From Bacteroidales bacterium (GTDB lineage: Bacteria > Bacteroidota > Bacteroidia > Bacteroidales > GCA-2748055), in contig JAFGWU010000085.1 of NCBI GenBank assembly GCA_016936975.1, positions 1 to 47,857 on the forward strand: 47,857 nt of DNA. Reading direction: 5' to 3'. Made by a program: the position numbers and the translations under genes. A model generated the notes under the pieces. It did no database searches. It was not told the origin of the DNA and saw nothing but the letters and a program-made list of their open reading frames with translations. Positions 17,417-27,715 of the stretch are shown piece by piece; the first letter of the stretch is position 1; every line of letters starts with the position of its first letter.

Positions 17417-19390
17417 CTAAAACACCGTTGTGATCACAACCCCCCCGTGAGGCGCCATCTGCAGGATCATCTCTTCATCCGGGTGAAGCACAACATTCCA
17501 GTTATTGAAGGATCGACTGTTTTCCCCGTCTGTAATAAGTTCTGCCTGTGCTTCAGAGACAAGAAACCCAGGCCTGAACCGGACTTCCCTTGCGTTCTTT
17601 TCCCCGTTAATCCCGGCGATGTACCAGTTCTCCCCGGATCTTCTGGCCAGGACGACAAAACTGCCGGGTATTCCGTCGACGAATTTCGTTTCATCCCAGG
17701 TCGACGGCACATTTTTCATGAACTCCTTCACATAAGCAGGGACCCTGTCCATCCCGACAGGGATCTCAGCGATATGCTGGACGCCCGACCAGAACATGAC
17801 CGACAGTGCCAACTCAAACGCATTCGTGGTTCTCCTTTGCAATCCGGGCACTTCCGAAAAACAGACCGGCGTAAAATCCATCGGATCGAATACATTCCTG
17901 GTGAACGGAAGCATACAGCAATGGGACGGTTGTTTATCGGCATTCCCCTGTTCAAACGTCACAAACTCAAAACCTTTAACCGATTCCATGGTCACCAGGT
18001 TCGGATAGGTACGATGCCATCCCCGGGGAAGGGTGCATCCGTGACAGTTCACCATCAGTCCGAATCCGGCGGCATCGGTAAAAATATCCTGGTAATAGGC
18101 CATCATGGAACGCCCGTCACCGCCAAAAAAATCGACCTTAATCCCTTTAATGCCCATATCCCTTAATAGCCCGAACTCCCTGAAGCGATCCTCCCGTGTA
18201 AGGAGTCTGCTCTTCGGCCGGTAAGTGGTGCTGTTCCAGCTTCCGGAGGAGTTATACCAGAGAATCAATCCGACCCCGAGTCCGTCGGCATATGCGGCTA
18301 AATCCCTGATCCGGTCATAACCTATTTTGGTGTCCCAGTTTACATCGACCAGGCAGTATTCCCAGTTCATCTCTGCCGCATATTCAATAAACCGCTTCTG
18401 GACATCGCAGGTGATCGAGTCATCTTTCAACAAAACCCAGCTCCATGACGCCCTCCCGGGTTTCACGAACGATCTGTTTTCTGGAACCGGCGGCTTTGCG
18501 AGGTCTGTCCCCAGGGTCGATTCCACAATGGGTCCTATCTGATCGGAGAGGGCGATAATCCGCCAGGGCGATGACCACGCGCCGACACCTTCAGGAAGGG
18601 AACCATCGCCCGGAAAACTCTCCCGTTCATCCGGAAACACCACCCTGAAGACATTTTTATCAGGCATCTGTATAATACGGCTTCCGCAATAGCTCCTTTC
18701 TGGAGCTGTCTCGCTCAACAGGATCCATTGATTGCCGGATTTAAATAAAGCGGGGTATATCCATTGTTTCGACCCGTCGGGCAGTTCCTCCACCGGAACG
18801 CCGATTTCATAATTTTCTTCATAGGAGGGATTGGTCTGGCACCATCCCGATTTGGGTTCTGCCAGTGGCTGAATATAAGCCACTGCGCCCTGGCACAGAT
18901 GAAAGGAAGTAACCTCCTTAAGGATGGTTCTGTTCTCCCCGTCACCCCCGGAAAAATGATACCGGAAGGCCACACCATCGTCAGACACCCGGAAGGTAAT
19001 ATCCATCCTTTTTTCATCCCCGTTTCCCAGGTAAAATGTTTTGCTGTTAGCCCTGTAATTACACTCCTTTTGCTTACCGACAAGCATCGAGTATGTTTCG
19101 GTTACCGTTTCCGCCGGGCTGACCGAGTCCAACAGGAGCCCACGGGACAGGTCGTGCTGTTTCATAACCACCCCAAGCCGGGAATCCTGCAATACCGATT
19201 CTCCCTTATAATCCACACGGTAAACAAACGAGGAGTCTTCCGAAAGTTTGAAGAAAACCTTTATCGCCCCATCAGGACTTTCAAGTTTGAGATCGCCGTA
19301 GCCCATATTACATGATGTGATAAAAACAGACAGTGTGATTATTTTGACCGGCAGGATAAATATTTTACTGATAAAGTTGATCCTTCTCAT
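17417..19390 (-). CDS. GH97 glycosidase lipoprotein (retaining alpha-galactosidase type)
   Basis: This 657-residue protein has a lipoprotein signal with Cys27 (FITSC). The N-terminal beta-super-sandwich (about 32-290) leads into a TIM barrel (about 300-560) and a C-terminal all-beta domain. In GH97 the retaining subgroup, typified by the alpha-galactosidase BtGH97b, uses an Asp nucleophile at the end of the KVDF strand. Here that is Asp420 (IKGIKVDFFGGD), with Glu469 (TMESVKG) as acid/base. This separates it from inverting SusB-type alpha-glucosidases. NCHGCTLPRGWHRTYPN is a strong family signature. It would release alpha-galactose or alpha-glucose from oligosaccharides in the periplasm. It is divergent from GH106. 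Confidence 0.87.
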   Translation of the reverse strand: MRRINFISKIFILPVKIITLSVFITSCNMGYGDLKLESPDGAIKVFFKLSEDSSFVYRVDYKGESVLQDSRLGVVMKQHDLSRGLLLDSVSPAETVTETYSMLVGKQKECNYRANSKTFYLGNGDEKRMDITFRVSDDGVAFRYHFSGGDGENRTILKEVTSFHLCQGAVAYIQPLAEPKSGWCQTNPSYEENYEIGVPVEELPDGSKQWIYPALFKSGNQWILLSETAPERSYCGSRIIQMPDKNVFRVVFPDERESFPGDGSLPEGVGAWSSPWRIIALSDQIGPIVESTLGTDLAKPPVPENRSFVKPGRASWSWVLLKDDSITCDVQKRFIEYAAEMNWEYCLVDVNWDTKIGYDRIRDLAAYADGLGVGLILWYNSSGSWNSTTYRPKSRLLTREDRFREFGLLRDMGIKGIKVDFFGGDGRSMMAYYQDIFTDAAGFGLMVNCHGCTLPRGWHRTYPNLVTMESVKGFEFVTFEQGNADKQPSHCCMLPFTRNVFDPMDFTPVCFSEVPGLQRRTTNAFELALSVMFWSGVQHIAEIPVGMDRVPAYVKEFMKNVPSTWDETKFVDGIPGSFVVLARRSGENWYIAGINGEKNAREVRFRPGFLVSEAQAELITDGENSRSFNNWNVVLHPDEEMILQMAPHGGVVITTVF

Positions 19391-19450
19391 TTTTCCGGGA
19401 TTATTGGTTTCAACGACCGAATTTATAAAAATTCTATGAAGAAATGCACC

Positions 19451-19490
19451 GATTAATATTCGCTTAATCGCCTATTTGCTTAATCGCTCA
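19451..19490. repeat. Repeated TTAATCGC block upstream of GH106
   Basis: Two 16-base units (GCTTAATCGCCTATTT and GCTTAATCGCTCATTT) follow each other, preceded by GATTAA pairing with TTAATC. The stretch 19468-19488 matches 19 of 21 bases at 6421-6441 ahead of the hypD activase operon. It lies about 75 bases before the chosen GH106 start. Confidence 0.55.
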
Positions 19491-19562
19491 TTTTTTTTAC
19501 CATTCAGGTTGAAGATTCAATTCATATTGATTAAATTGAGCATCTTCTCAAATAAGAAACCC

Positions 19563-22562
19563 ATGTCAAAGAAATTTCATATTTGGTTTGCCATTATTAC
19601 AGTGGCTCTGACGGTTCTCGGATGCAGCGACAGGGAGCAGGAAACCGCAAATGTTGAATGGCCTGAAATAACGTCAGAAACCAAGCCCTGGACACGCTGG
19701 TGGTGGCACGGCAGCAGTGTTACGAAACCGGATCTCACCGCTGAGCTCGAGGCTTACAGCAAGGCCGGTATGGGGGGCACAGAGATCACCCCCACTTATG
19801 GGGCAAGGGGGCACGAAGCCTCTTACATCCGCTATTTGACGCCCGAATGGACCGACATGCTAATCCATGTTCTGAACGAGTCTCAACGGCTGGGAATGGG
19901 CGTGGATATGGCTGCCGGAACCGGCTGGAATTTTGGAGGGCCCACGGTCACCTATGAAGATGCGCCCCAGCATATGGTCTATAAAAAATATACCCTGTCG
20001 GGAGGCGAATCCCTCTCCGAACAGGTGAAATGCATCCAGCAGCCTTTTGCCAGGTTTGTCCTGAACCAGGTATACACCGTGGGCGGCAGTTATACCCTTC
20101 CGGGCGAAACCACCGCTCCTTATGGCGGTGATCCACCCGTTACACAACTGGTCCGGGCTCCCTCTGTTTCCGAAATCCGGGAACCGATCGGGTCCAATAC
20201 CAACCTCCAGGAACTGGCCATCGACCAGATCAATTTTGAAAAGGAACTGCCCCTTGTCGTACTGATGGCCTATGCGGAGGACGGACAGATTTTGAACCTG
20301 ACCGGCCTGGTTGACACTGCCGGGAACCTTGACTGGATCGCTCCCCGGGGAAACTGGAAACTCTACGCCCTCTTCCGGGGATGGACCGGGAAGATGGTCG
20401 AACGCGCGGCTCCCGGGGGTGAAGGATTCATGATCAATCATTTTTCCAGGGAAGCACTTCAAAATTACCTCACCAACTTCGATACCGCATTTGCTGGAAA
20501 GGATATTTCCGGTTTAAGGGCTTACTTCAGCGACTCCTATGAGGTTGACGACGCCAAATATTACTGCGACTGGTGTCCCGGATTCCTGGAGGAGTTCCGG
20601 GCCAGGAGGGGTTATGAACTCACTGATTTCCTTCCAGCCCTTTTCTGGGATGATGAGGAGGAACTGACCATCCGTATCCTTACCGACTACCGTGAAACAG
20701 TCAACGATCTCATCCGGGAAAATTTTACCGAAGAGTGGCATGAATGGGCCGCACAGCAGGGAAAGATCATACGGAACCAGTCTCACGGTTCCCCCGGAAA
20801 TCTGCTCGATCTCTATGCGGCCAGCGACATACCCGAGACGGAAGGGAAAGATCTGCTCCGCATGAAATTTGCCACTTCGGCAGCAAATGTGACGGGCAAA
20901 AAACTGGTCTCTTCCGAGTCAGCAACCTTCCTGAACGAAAACTTTACCTCCACCCTGCTCGACCTCAGACAAAACCTCGACCGGTTCTTCACGGCAGGTG
21001 TGAACCATGTGTTTTACCATGGCACCGCTTTCACTCCGGTCGATGAGCCCTGGCCGGGATGGTTCTTCTACGTGGCCATTCATCTGACCCCGAGAAATCC
21101 GATCTGGCAGGACCTGCCGGCCATTAATCATTACGCATCGAGAATACAATCGTTTATGCAATCGGGTAAACCGGATAATGACATCCTTCTCTATTTCCCG
21201 GTTTATGACCGCTATGCGGAAAAGGAGGTCGGATGGGTCAGGAACGTGGATGGCGACGGCCCTTCGCAAAGAATGATTGAACGGTTTAACGTGGATAATC
21301 CGCGCTGGCAGGAATCAAATGTAAAAAAGGTTATGGAGGAACTGCAGAAAAACGGCTATGCCTTTGACCTGATTTCGGACATGCAGCTGCTGGATGCAGG
21401 CGTTTCAGGGGATGGCCCCGAGGTATACGGGAACACGTATCGCGCGGTATTGGTGCCGGAATGCACCTTCATGCCCCTGGAAACATTCAGCAAACTGCTT
21501 TCCCTTGCAGAGAAGGGAGCCACGATCCTGTTTCATAACGAACTCCCTGAATCGGTGCCCGGACTGTTTGACCTTGAGCGCAGAGAATTCGGGCTGGAAC
21601 GTCTGAAGGAGAAGCTTGCTTTCTCTGAACCGGATACCGGCGTTGAAGCAGCAGACCTAAAAAAAGGATGGGTGGTGAAAGGGCCGTTCCTGCCGGATCT
21701 GCTCGCTTTTCAGGATATACGAAGGGAAACCATGGTGGAACAGGGAATGCAGTTTAACAGGAGAAAAGATGGGGAAGGGACTATCTATTTTATATTGAAT
21801 GCACATTCTGCAACCGTGGAAAGCTGGATACCGGTTGCCTCATCAGGCTCTTCCGCCGTGATCTTTAACCCGATGACGGACCGGTTCGGAAAGGCCCCCC
21901 TGAAAAAGGAGGGAGGCCGGTCGCTGGTCTATCTCCACCTCGGTCCGGCAGAATCGTGTATCCTGAAAATCTATAACGTTCCTGCAGATTCGGTGGCAGA
22001 CTACGGCTATTACCGCCCGGCAGGCGAACCCGTTGCACTGGACGGTCCCTGGAACATCCGTTTCATCAAGGGAGGTCCCGTTCTGCCGGCCGCACTGGTA
22101 ACAAAAGAACTCCAATCATGGACTAATTTCAGTTCCGAAGGTGTACAGGAATTCTCAGGTACAGCGGGCTATACAACCGAATTTCAGACGCCCTCAGCAG
22201 AGAACATTTCCGGATACCGGCTCGACCTGGGGGAGGTGCATGAAAGTGCGCGGGTTATTCTCAACGACAGGCTCCTCGGGATCCTTACAGGCCCTGAATA
22301 CGCTATATTTATTGACAGAGATGATCTTCAGGAGTCCAATCGACTGGAAATCCAGGTAACCAATCTGGCCGCGAACCGGATTGCAGAACTTGACCGGAGC
22401 GGGGCGTTCTGGAAGAAATTCTATAACAACAACCTGAGACCATTGAGGGCCGAAAACAGGGGCCCCGACGGAATGCTCACGGCAGCCCACTGGGAGGCCT
22501 TCGATTCCGGACTGATGGGCCCGGTGACGCTTATTCCGGTCAGAACATATCTTCCCGAATAA
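19563..22562 (+). CDS. GH106 alpha-L-rhamnosidase, lipoprotein
   Basis: I choose the ATG at 19563 (999 residues), because the lipoprotein signal begins there (MSKKFHIWF..TVLGCSD, Cys21). The frame from 19476 runs through the upstream repeat. GH106 marks near the N-terminus are clear: TRWWWHGSSVTKPDL, a GGTEI..YG strand and GTGWNFGGP. The central TIM barrel has YFSDSYEVD and SESATFLNENFTSTLLDLRQ-like segments, and the C-terminal part holds jelly-roll domains (about 850-995). The family removes alpha-L-rhamnose, including from rhamnogalacturonan oligosaccharides, by inversion with calcium. It is the first of three co-directed glycosidase genes (GH106, GH31, GH2) spaced 37 and 8 bases apart, so one operon is likely. 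Confidence 0.9.
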   Translation: MSKKFHIWFAIITVALTVLGCSDREQETANVEWPEITSETKPWTRWWWHGSSVTKPDLTAELEAYSKAGMGGTEITPTYGARGHEASYIRYLTPEWTDMLIHVLNESQRLGMGVDMAAGTGWNFGGPTVTYEDAPQHMVYKKYTLSGGESLSEQVKCIQQPFARFVLNQVYTVGGSYTLPGETTAPYGGDPPVTQLVRAPSVSEIREPIGSNTNLQELAIDQINFEKELPLVVLMAYAEDGQILNLTGLVDTAGNLDWIAPRGNWKLYALFRGWTGKMVERAAPGGEGFMINHFSREALQNYLTNFDTAFAGKDISGLRAYFSDSYEVDDAKYYCDWCPGFLEEFRARRGYELTDFLPALFWDDEEELTIRILTDYRETVNDLIRENFTEEWHEWAAQQGKIIRNQSHGSPGNLLDLYAASDIPETEGKDLLRMKFATSAANVTGKKLVSSESATFLNENFTSTLLDLRQNLDRFFTAGVNHVFYHGTAFTPVDEPWPGWFFYVAIHLTPRNPIWQDLPAINHYASRIQSFMQSGKPDNDILLYFPVYDRYAEKEVGWVRNVDGDGPSQRMIERFNVDNPRWQESNVKKVMEELQKNGYAFDLISDMQLLDAGVSGDGPEVYGNTYRAVLVPECTFMPLETFSKLLSLAEKGATILFHNELPESVPGLFDLERREFGLERLKEKLAFSEPDTGVEAADLKKGWVVKGPFLPDLLAFQDIRRETMVEQGMQFNRRKDGEGTIYFILNAHSATVESWIPVASSGSSAVIFNPMTDRFGKAPLKKEGGRSLVYLHLGPAESCILKIYNVPADSVADYGYYRPAGEPVALDGPWNIRFIKGGPVLPAALVTKELQSWTNFSSEGVQEFSGTAGYTTEFQTPSAENISGYRLDLGEVHESARVILNDRLLGILTGPEYAIFIDRDDLQESNRLEIQVTNLAANRIAELDRSGAFWKKFYNNNLRPLRAENRGPDGMLTAAHWEAFDSGLMGPVTLIPVRTYLPE

Positions 22563-22599
22563 AATATCGTTATGAACCAATAAAATAAAATACATTAAA

Positions 22600-24699
22600 A
22601 TGAACAAAAAAAGATCCCCATTCAAACTATTTTTCTTTACGATCCTGATGAGCCTGGTCCTGATTGGATGTGAGTCCATTCATCCTGTCCGGGTTCAGAC
22701 CGACGCAAATGACTATCTTATCATCACACTACCCAATCCTCACGGACAGGATATCATTCTGAAATCCCCCGATGCGGATGCCGGAAGTGTCGGTTTCGAA
22801 AGCGGCGGCACCCTGCACTGGGTTAAGGGTCACCCGGTAAAAACGGGGCAGGATAAAACCGACCGGCAATTTTTATGGGTCACCGGACAGGGGGACTCAC
22901 TCGTGATGTCGGTCCTCTATGATGAGAGGCATAATCCGCTGTTCAAAATGAAGGGCACACAGGCAACCCGTTATTTTGTGAACCTGGAGGCAACGGAAGA
23001 TGAATACTTTACCGGAATATTTGAGCGGGTGGTCGACGGACCACAGAAAAATTCCTGGAAGGAGGGTATCCAGACCGGTCTCAACCTGCGCGGGGAGAGG
23101 GTGGAGATGAAACTGAAACCAACGGTTTCTGCCTATGCGCCGTTTTACATCTCCAGCAATAACTACTCTTTCTTTGCTAACGGAACCTGGCCGGGGGTAT
23201 TTGATTTCTGCAAGGAAAATCACGGTTTTGTCGGGATATCCTTTGAAGGGCCGGTGCTCGAATTCAAAATGTCATTTGCCGGGACGCCCATGGAACTGGT
23301 TCAGGAGCATGCACTGGAAACCGGTCCCTCCTTTATCCCCCCGGATTGGGCATTCGGACCGTGGCGGTGGCGGGATGACCACTCCAACAACAGGCGGTAT
23401 TTCGACGGCTCCCCCGTAAGGGCTCCCTACAACAGCGACATTGTGGAGGAACTGATGCTGATGAAGTTTTTCGATATCCCGGTAACCGCCTTCTGGATTG
23501 ACCGTCCCTGGGGGCCGGGAACCAGAGGCTTCGACGATTACGAGTTCGACACGAAACGGTTCCCGGAACCGGAAAAAATGATCGCCTGGCTGAACCGGAA
23601 CAACGTCGAGCTGATGATCTGGATAGCTCCCTTTGTAATGGGCAACCAGGCCGATTTTGCCAGGGAGATGGGTTACTATCTTGAAAGCAACACCTGGATG
23701 GGTGCCGACCAGGTCCTGATGGATTTCTCCAATCCGGAAGCGGTCAGCTGGTGGGGTGAGAACGGACCCGGAAAACTCGCCCGGATGGGTATCAAGGGAT
23801 TCAAGCTCGACCGGGCCGACGGTGAGAAACTGGTTGATTCGCTCCATCTGACCACCTGGTCGGGAAAAAGCTACCGGGAGAATTACAACGGCTATCCTCA
23901 TCTTTATGTCAAGGCTGCCTTTGAAGCCGTTCAACCGGTCCTCGATGATGATTTCATCCTCTTCCCGCGCGCACAGTATACAGGCAGTGCAAAATACGGC
24001 GGCATGTGGGCTGGAGATACCGACGGCAAACCGGAAGGACTGCGTTCTGCCATCATTGCCCTGCAGCGTTGTGCCGTGATGGGTTACCCCGTCTGGGGTT
24101 CCGATATCGGGGGATACTGGGGCCAGTTCAACAGGGAGACCTGCATGAGATGGCTCGGATTCGGATGCTTCTCCCCTATTATGGAGACCGGACCAACTCG
24201 GAACAGGGGATTCTGGAATATGGAACATGATCCGCAACAGGACGCCGAGCTGATAGCCACCTGGAGGCTTTACTCCAAAACCAGGGAAAAGCTGATGCCT
24301 TATATTCAAAACCTGGCCGTGGAGGCACATGAGACGGGAAAACCGATCGCACGCCCCCTCTTCCTGGAATACCCCGAACAACCGGAAGCCTGGAAGGATT
24401 GGCAAACCTATCTGCTGGGAGAAGATATCCTCGTTTCCATCATCTGGGAAAAGCATCAAACCAGTCACCGGCTCTATCTGCCCGCCGGGGAGAAATGGGT
24501 CGATGCCTGGAACTCCCACACGGTTCATGATGGGGGAACGTATATTGAGGTTGATGCACCTCTCCACAAGACACCGGTTTACATACGCTTCGGCTCAGAC
24601 ATCGACCTGGGGGACCTTCATAAACTTTACGAGGAGTCGCTCTACCTGGCCCAACAGCCCTTCAGCCTCAGCGAACTTGAAAAACTGGAAAGCTGGTAA
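22600..24699 (+). CDS. GH31 alpha-glycosidase, lipoprotein
   Basis: This 699-residue protein has a lipoprotein signal with Cys24 (VLIGC). The N-terminal beta-sandwich (about 30-235) and TIM barrel (about 245-590) follow GH31 order. The nucleophile is Asp404 (GFKLDRADGE) and the acid/base is Asp473 (MWAGDTDG). Other marks are TAFWIDRPWGPG and GSDIGGY. C-terminal beta domains end near ETIEV-like strands. GH31 enzymes act on alpha-glucosides, alpha-xylosides or alpha-galactosides; the sequence does not tell which. The position between GH106 and GH2 in one operon suggests an alpha-linked cap on the same oligosaccharides. Confidence 0.87.
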   Translation: MNKKRSPFKLFFFTILMSLVLIGCESIHPVRVQTDANDYLIITLPNPHGQDIILKSPDADAGSVGFESGGTLHWVKGHPVKTGQDKTDRQFLWVTGQGDSLVMSVLYDERHNPLFKMKGTQATRYFVNLEATEDEYFTGIFERVVDGPQKNSWKEGIQTGLNLRGERVEMKLKPTVSAYAPFYISSNNYSFFANGTWPGVFDFCKENHGFVGISFEGPVLEFKMSFAGTPMELVQEHALETGPSFIPPDWAFGPWRWRDDHSNNRRYFDGSPVRAPYNSDIVEELMLMKFFDIPVTAFWIDRPWGPGTRGFDDYEFDTKRFPEPEKMIAWLNRNNVELMIWIAPFVMGNQADFAREMGYYLESNTWMGADQVLMDFSNPEAVSWWGENGPGKLARMGIKGFKLDRADGEKLVDSLHLTTWSGKSYRENYNGYPHLYVKAAFEAVQPVLDDDFILFPRAQYTGSAKYGGMWAGDTDGKPEGLRSAIIALQRCAVMGYPVWGSDIGGYWGQFNRETCMRWLGFGCFSPIMETGPTRNRGFWNMEHDPQQDAELIATWRLYSKTREKLMPYIQNLAVEAHETGKPIARPLFLEYPEQPEAWKDWQTYLLGEDILVSIIWEKHQTSHRLYLPAGEKWVDAWNSHTVHDGGTYIEVDAPLHKTPVYIRFGSDIDLGDLHKLYEESLYLAQQPFSLSELEKLESW

Positions 24700-24707
24700 C
24701 GAACAGT

Positions 24708-27614
24708 ATGGCCGGAAAAAAAACCTTATACGCACTGCTTGCCGCAGTACTGATCCTGACTCCCGGCTGCAATACTGACCACGACCTTATCTCTCTTGCA
24801 GGAGCGTGGCAGTTTACCATGGATTCCCTCGATACAGGGATCGATCGGTTCCGGGATCCCTCCTGGTTCCAGGACACCATCATCCTGCCCGGATCCATGA
24901 GGGAGAACGGAAAAGGGAACGATGTGACGGTTCACACCCGGTGGACGGGAAGCATTTACGACAGCTCCTGGTATTTCCTGCCTGAAATGGAACCTTACCG
25001 GCGGCCGGGGAACATTAAATTCCCATTCTGGCTCACACCGGTAAAATGTTATACCGGGCCCGCATGGTATCAGAAAGCAATAGACATTCCACATGGATGG
25101 AAGGATCAGCGGATCGTTTTATTCCTGGAAAGGGTTCATACTGAATCCATGGTCTGGGTTGACGGCAGGGAGGCAGGAACGCAAAACTCCCTGGTGGCCC
25201 CCCATGAGTACGACCTGACCCCGTACATGACTCCCGGAAAGCACCTCCTTACCTTAAGGATCGACAACCGCATCAAAGAGATCAACGTCGGACCGGACTC
25301 CCACAGCATCACCGATCACACCCAGGGTAACTGGAACGGCGTCATCGGCAGGATGGAGCTGCGGAAAACATCCCCCGTTTACCTGGAAGAGATCCAGGTA
25401 TACCCCGATCCGGAACAACAATCTGCCCGTGTGGCAATTCTGGTAAGGAACAGCCGTGGGGAACCTTCTGGCCTCAGACTATCCCTGGATGCGAAGAGTT
25501 TCAACTCTGAAAGAAGGCATCATCCGGGAAAAATCATTGAGAGGACAAAGATTGAAGGGGAAGAGACTCTGATTGAAAGGAATTATCCCTTCGGACCGGA
25601 TATGCTTCTTTGGGATGAGTTCAGCCCGAACCTCTACAGGATGCGGATCACCTTAATCAGTGAAAAAGGCAGGGACCGGCAGGATGTGGAGTTCGGCATG
25701 CGGACATTCAGGGCCGACGGAACCCGTTTTACCATCAATGGGCGCCCGATTTTTCTGCGGGGGAACTGCGACTGTGCCATTTTCCCAATCACCGGCTACC
25801 CGCCCATGAAGGTCGATTCGTGGGAACGGATCTTTGCTGTTCTCAGGGACTACGGATTCAATCACGTGAGGTATCACTCCTGGTGTCCCCCCGAGGCAGC
25901 CTTTCGTGCGGCCGACAGGGCCGGGTTCTACCTTCAGCCCGAGGGACCAAGCTGGGCCAACCACGGCACCGCCCTGGGATACGGTCTGCCAATCGACCGA
26001 TACATTTATGATGAAACCAGCCGGATGTCGGAATGTTACGGGAATCATCCCTCGTTCGTTATGTTGGCCTGCGGGAACGAACCGGCCGGAAGGAACCAGG
26101 CCGCCTATCTCGGAGCGTTTGTTAACTACTGGAAGGAAAAGGACGGCAGAAGAGTGTACACCGGTGCCTCGGTGGGGAAAAGCTGGCCCTTTGTGCCCGA
26201 AGCCGAATACATCGTAAAGTCCTACCCGCGCGGACTGCCCTGGAACCGGCCGCCGCAGACGCTTTTTGACTACAGAACACATATTGAGGGTCAACCGGTT
26301 CCCTATGTCTCCCATGAAACAGGACAATATTGTGCCTTCCCGGATTTCAGGGAGATCGAAAAGTATTCAGGGGTGTCCAGGGCAGGAAATTTCGAAATTT
26401 TCAGGGATCTGCTCGGGAAACACGACATGGGGAACCAGGCAGGGGATTTTCTTTATGCTTCCGGAAAACTGCAGCTCTTATGCTATAAACATGAAATCGA
26501 GGCCGCTCTCCGCACCCCGGGATTTGCAGGTTTTCAGATGCTGCAGCTCAATGACTTCCCGGGACAGGGCAGTGCACTGGTCGGTGTCCTGAATGCTTTT
26601 TATGAAAATAAGGGATATACCTCTCCTCAGGAATTCAGGCAGTTTTGCAACAGCACAGTCCCGCTTGCCCGGATCCCGAAGTTTGTTTATACCGGCAGTG
26701 AATATTTCACCGCCGGCATCGAGCTGTCACATTTCGGGCCTGAACCCCTCGGAGATCAACCGGTAAACTGGGAGATAACCGGTACAGATGGGGAAATTAT
26801 GGCTTCCGAATCAATCACCCTGAAATACATACCTATTGGGAACTGCACCCACATCACCGATATCTCTTTTCCGCTGTACGGGATAAAATCCCCGGCAAAG
26901 CTGTCACTCAGGGTATCCCTGACCGGCACATCGTTTCTGAACGCATGGGACTTCTGGGTTTATCCCGATACCCTTCTGGAAACGAATCCATCCGGGATCT
27001 ATTCATGCAGATCCATCGACAAAAAAGCCATTGAAGTTTTAAATGAGGGAGGAACCGTATTTCTGCGGGCTGCGGGAAACATTGAAAAAGGGAAGGAAGT
27101 GGTGATGCATTTCGAACCCGTTTTCTGGAACACCTCCTGGTTCCAGATGCGCCCGCCCCATACTACCGGAATAGTATGCGATTCCCGTCATCCTGTATTC
27201 ACTGATTTTCCAACCGCCGGTCACAGCGACCTGCAATGGTGGGAGATCCTGCACCGGCAGCAGGTCATGAACCTGGATGGCTTCCCGGAAGGATTCCGGC
27301 CGCTCATTCAGCCCATCGATACCTGGTTTATCAGCCGTAGGCTCGGTGTACTCTTTGAGGCCCGGGTGGGAAACGGTAAAATAATGGTTACCAGCATCGA
27401 CTTTGAAAGCAATATGGAAAACAGGCCGGCCGCCAGGCAATTGCTCTTCAGCATTGAAAAATACATCAATTCAGATACATTCAATCCCGCATATGAAGTG
27501 AACATTGGAACCATCCTGAACCTGATGAAAGAACCGGATGCCGGCAGTTTTAAGACATATACCCGGGAAAGTCCGGAGGATCTGAAGCCGGCTTCTGATA
27601 GTGGCAAAAACTGA
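24708..27614 (+). CDS. Second GH2 glycosidase, lipoprotein
   Basis: This 968-residue protein has a lipoprotein signal with Cys21 (LTPGC). The GH2 order is kept: sugar-binding jelly roll (about 28-220), immunoglobulin-like domain (about 222-330) and TIM barrel (about 335-680). The acid/base is Glu458 (ACGNEPAG) and the nucleophile is Glu537 (VSHETGQ). A C-terminal region with VFLRAAG and GNGKIMVTSIDFES looks like the amidotransferase-like fold also present in the other GH2 protein. The two GH2 proteins are not close paralogues: loop lengths and active-site surroundings differ, so they probably cut different bonds. It is the last gene of the GH106-GH31-GH2 operon. Activity on a beta-galactoside, beta-glucuronide or alpha-L-arabinopyranoside is possible. 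Confidence 0.83.
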   Translation: MAGKKTLYALLAAVLILTPGCNTDHDLISLAGAWQFTMDSLDTGIDRFRDPSWFQDTIILPGSMRENGKGNDVTVHTRWTGSIYDSSWYFLPEMEPYRRPGNIKFPFWLTPVKCYTGPAWYQKAIDIPHGWKDQRIVLFLERVHTESMVWVDGREAGTQNSLVAPHEYDLTPYMTPGKHLLTLRIDNRIKEINVGPDSHSITDHTQGNWNGVIGRMELRKTSPVYLEEIQVYPDPEQQSARVAILVRNSRGEPSGLRLSLDAKSFNSERRHHPGKIIERTKIEGEETLIERNYPFGPDMLLWDEFSPNLYRMRITLISEKGRDRQDVEFGMRTFRADGTRFTINGRPIFLRGNCDCAIFPITGYPPMKVDSWERIFAVLRDYGFNHVRYHSWCPPEAAFRAADRAGFYLQPEGPSWANHGTALGYGLPIDRYIYDETSRMSECYGNHPSFVMLACGNEPAGRNQAAYLGAFVNYWKEKDGRRVYTGASVGKSWPFVPEAEYIVKSYPRGLPWNRPPQTLFDYRTHIEGQPVPYVSHETGQYCAFPDFREIEKYSGVSRAGNFEIFRDLLGKHDMGNQAGDFLYASGKLQLLCYKHEIEAALRTPGFAGFQMLQLNDFPGQGSALVGVLNAFYENKGYTSPQEFRQFCNSTVPLARIPKFVYTGSEYFTAGIELSHFGPEPLGDQPVNWEITGTDGEIMASESITLKYIPIGNCTHITDISFPLYGIKSPAKLSLRVSLTGTSFLNAWDFWVYPDTLLETNPSGIYSCRSIDKKAIEVLNEGGTVFLRAAGNIEKGKEVVMHFEPVFWNTSWFQMRPPHTTGIVCDSRHPVFTDFPTAGHSDLQWWEILHRQQVMNLDGFPEGFRPLIQPIDTWFISRRLGVLFEARVGNGKIMVTSIDFESNMENRPAARQLLFSIEKYINSDTFNPAYEVNIGTILNLMKEPDAGSFKTYTRESPEDLKPASDSGKN

Positions 27615-27659
27615 GTTCCCGGCAAAGATCCGGATGGGTTTAAGCTGGTTTCGCAGATG

Positions 27660-27680
27660 ATCCTGAAACGAGTTCAGGAT
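27660..27680. terminator. Hairpin between convergent GH2 and antiporter genes
   Basis: ATCCTGAA (27660-27667) and TTCAGGAT (27673-27680) form an 8-bp stem around ACGAG. It lies about 45 bases past the GH2 stop. A strong T-run is missing, so it may slow rather than fully end transcription. Confidence 0.5.
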
Positions 27681-27715
27681 AACAGTTTAACCCTCGAATA
27701 AGTATGAATTATCAT

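Noticed and set aside
17327-18166. 279-residue plus-strand frame across the PL22 end and GH97
   Set aside because: It would overlap two well-supported genes and the heptamer repeat; no domain recognised.
23272-24567. 431-residue open frame opposite GH31
   Set aside because: The plus-strand GH31 gene has clear catalytic motifs; this frame has none.
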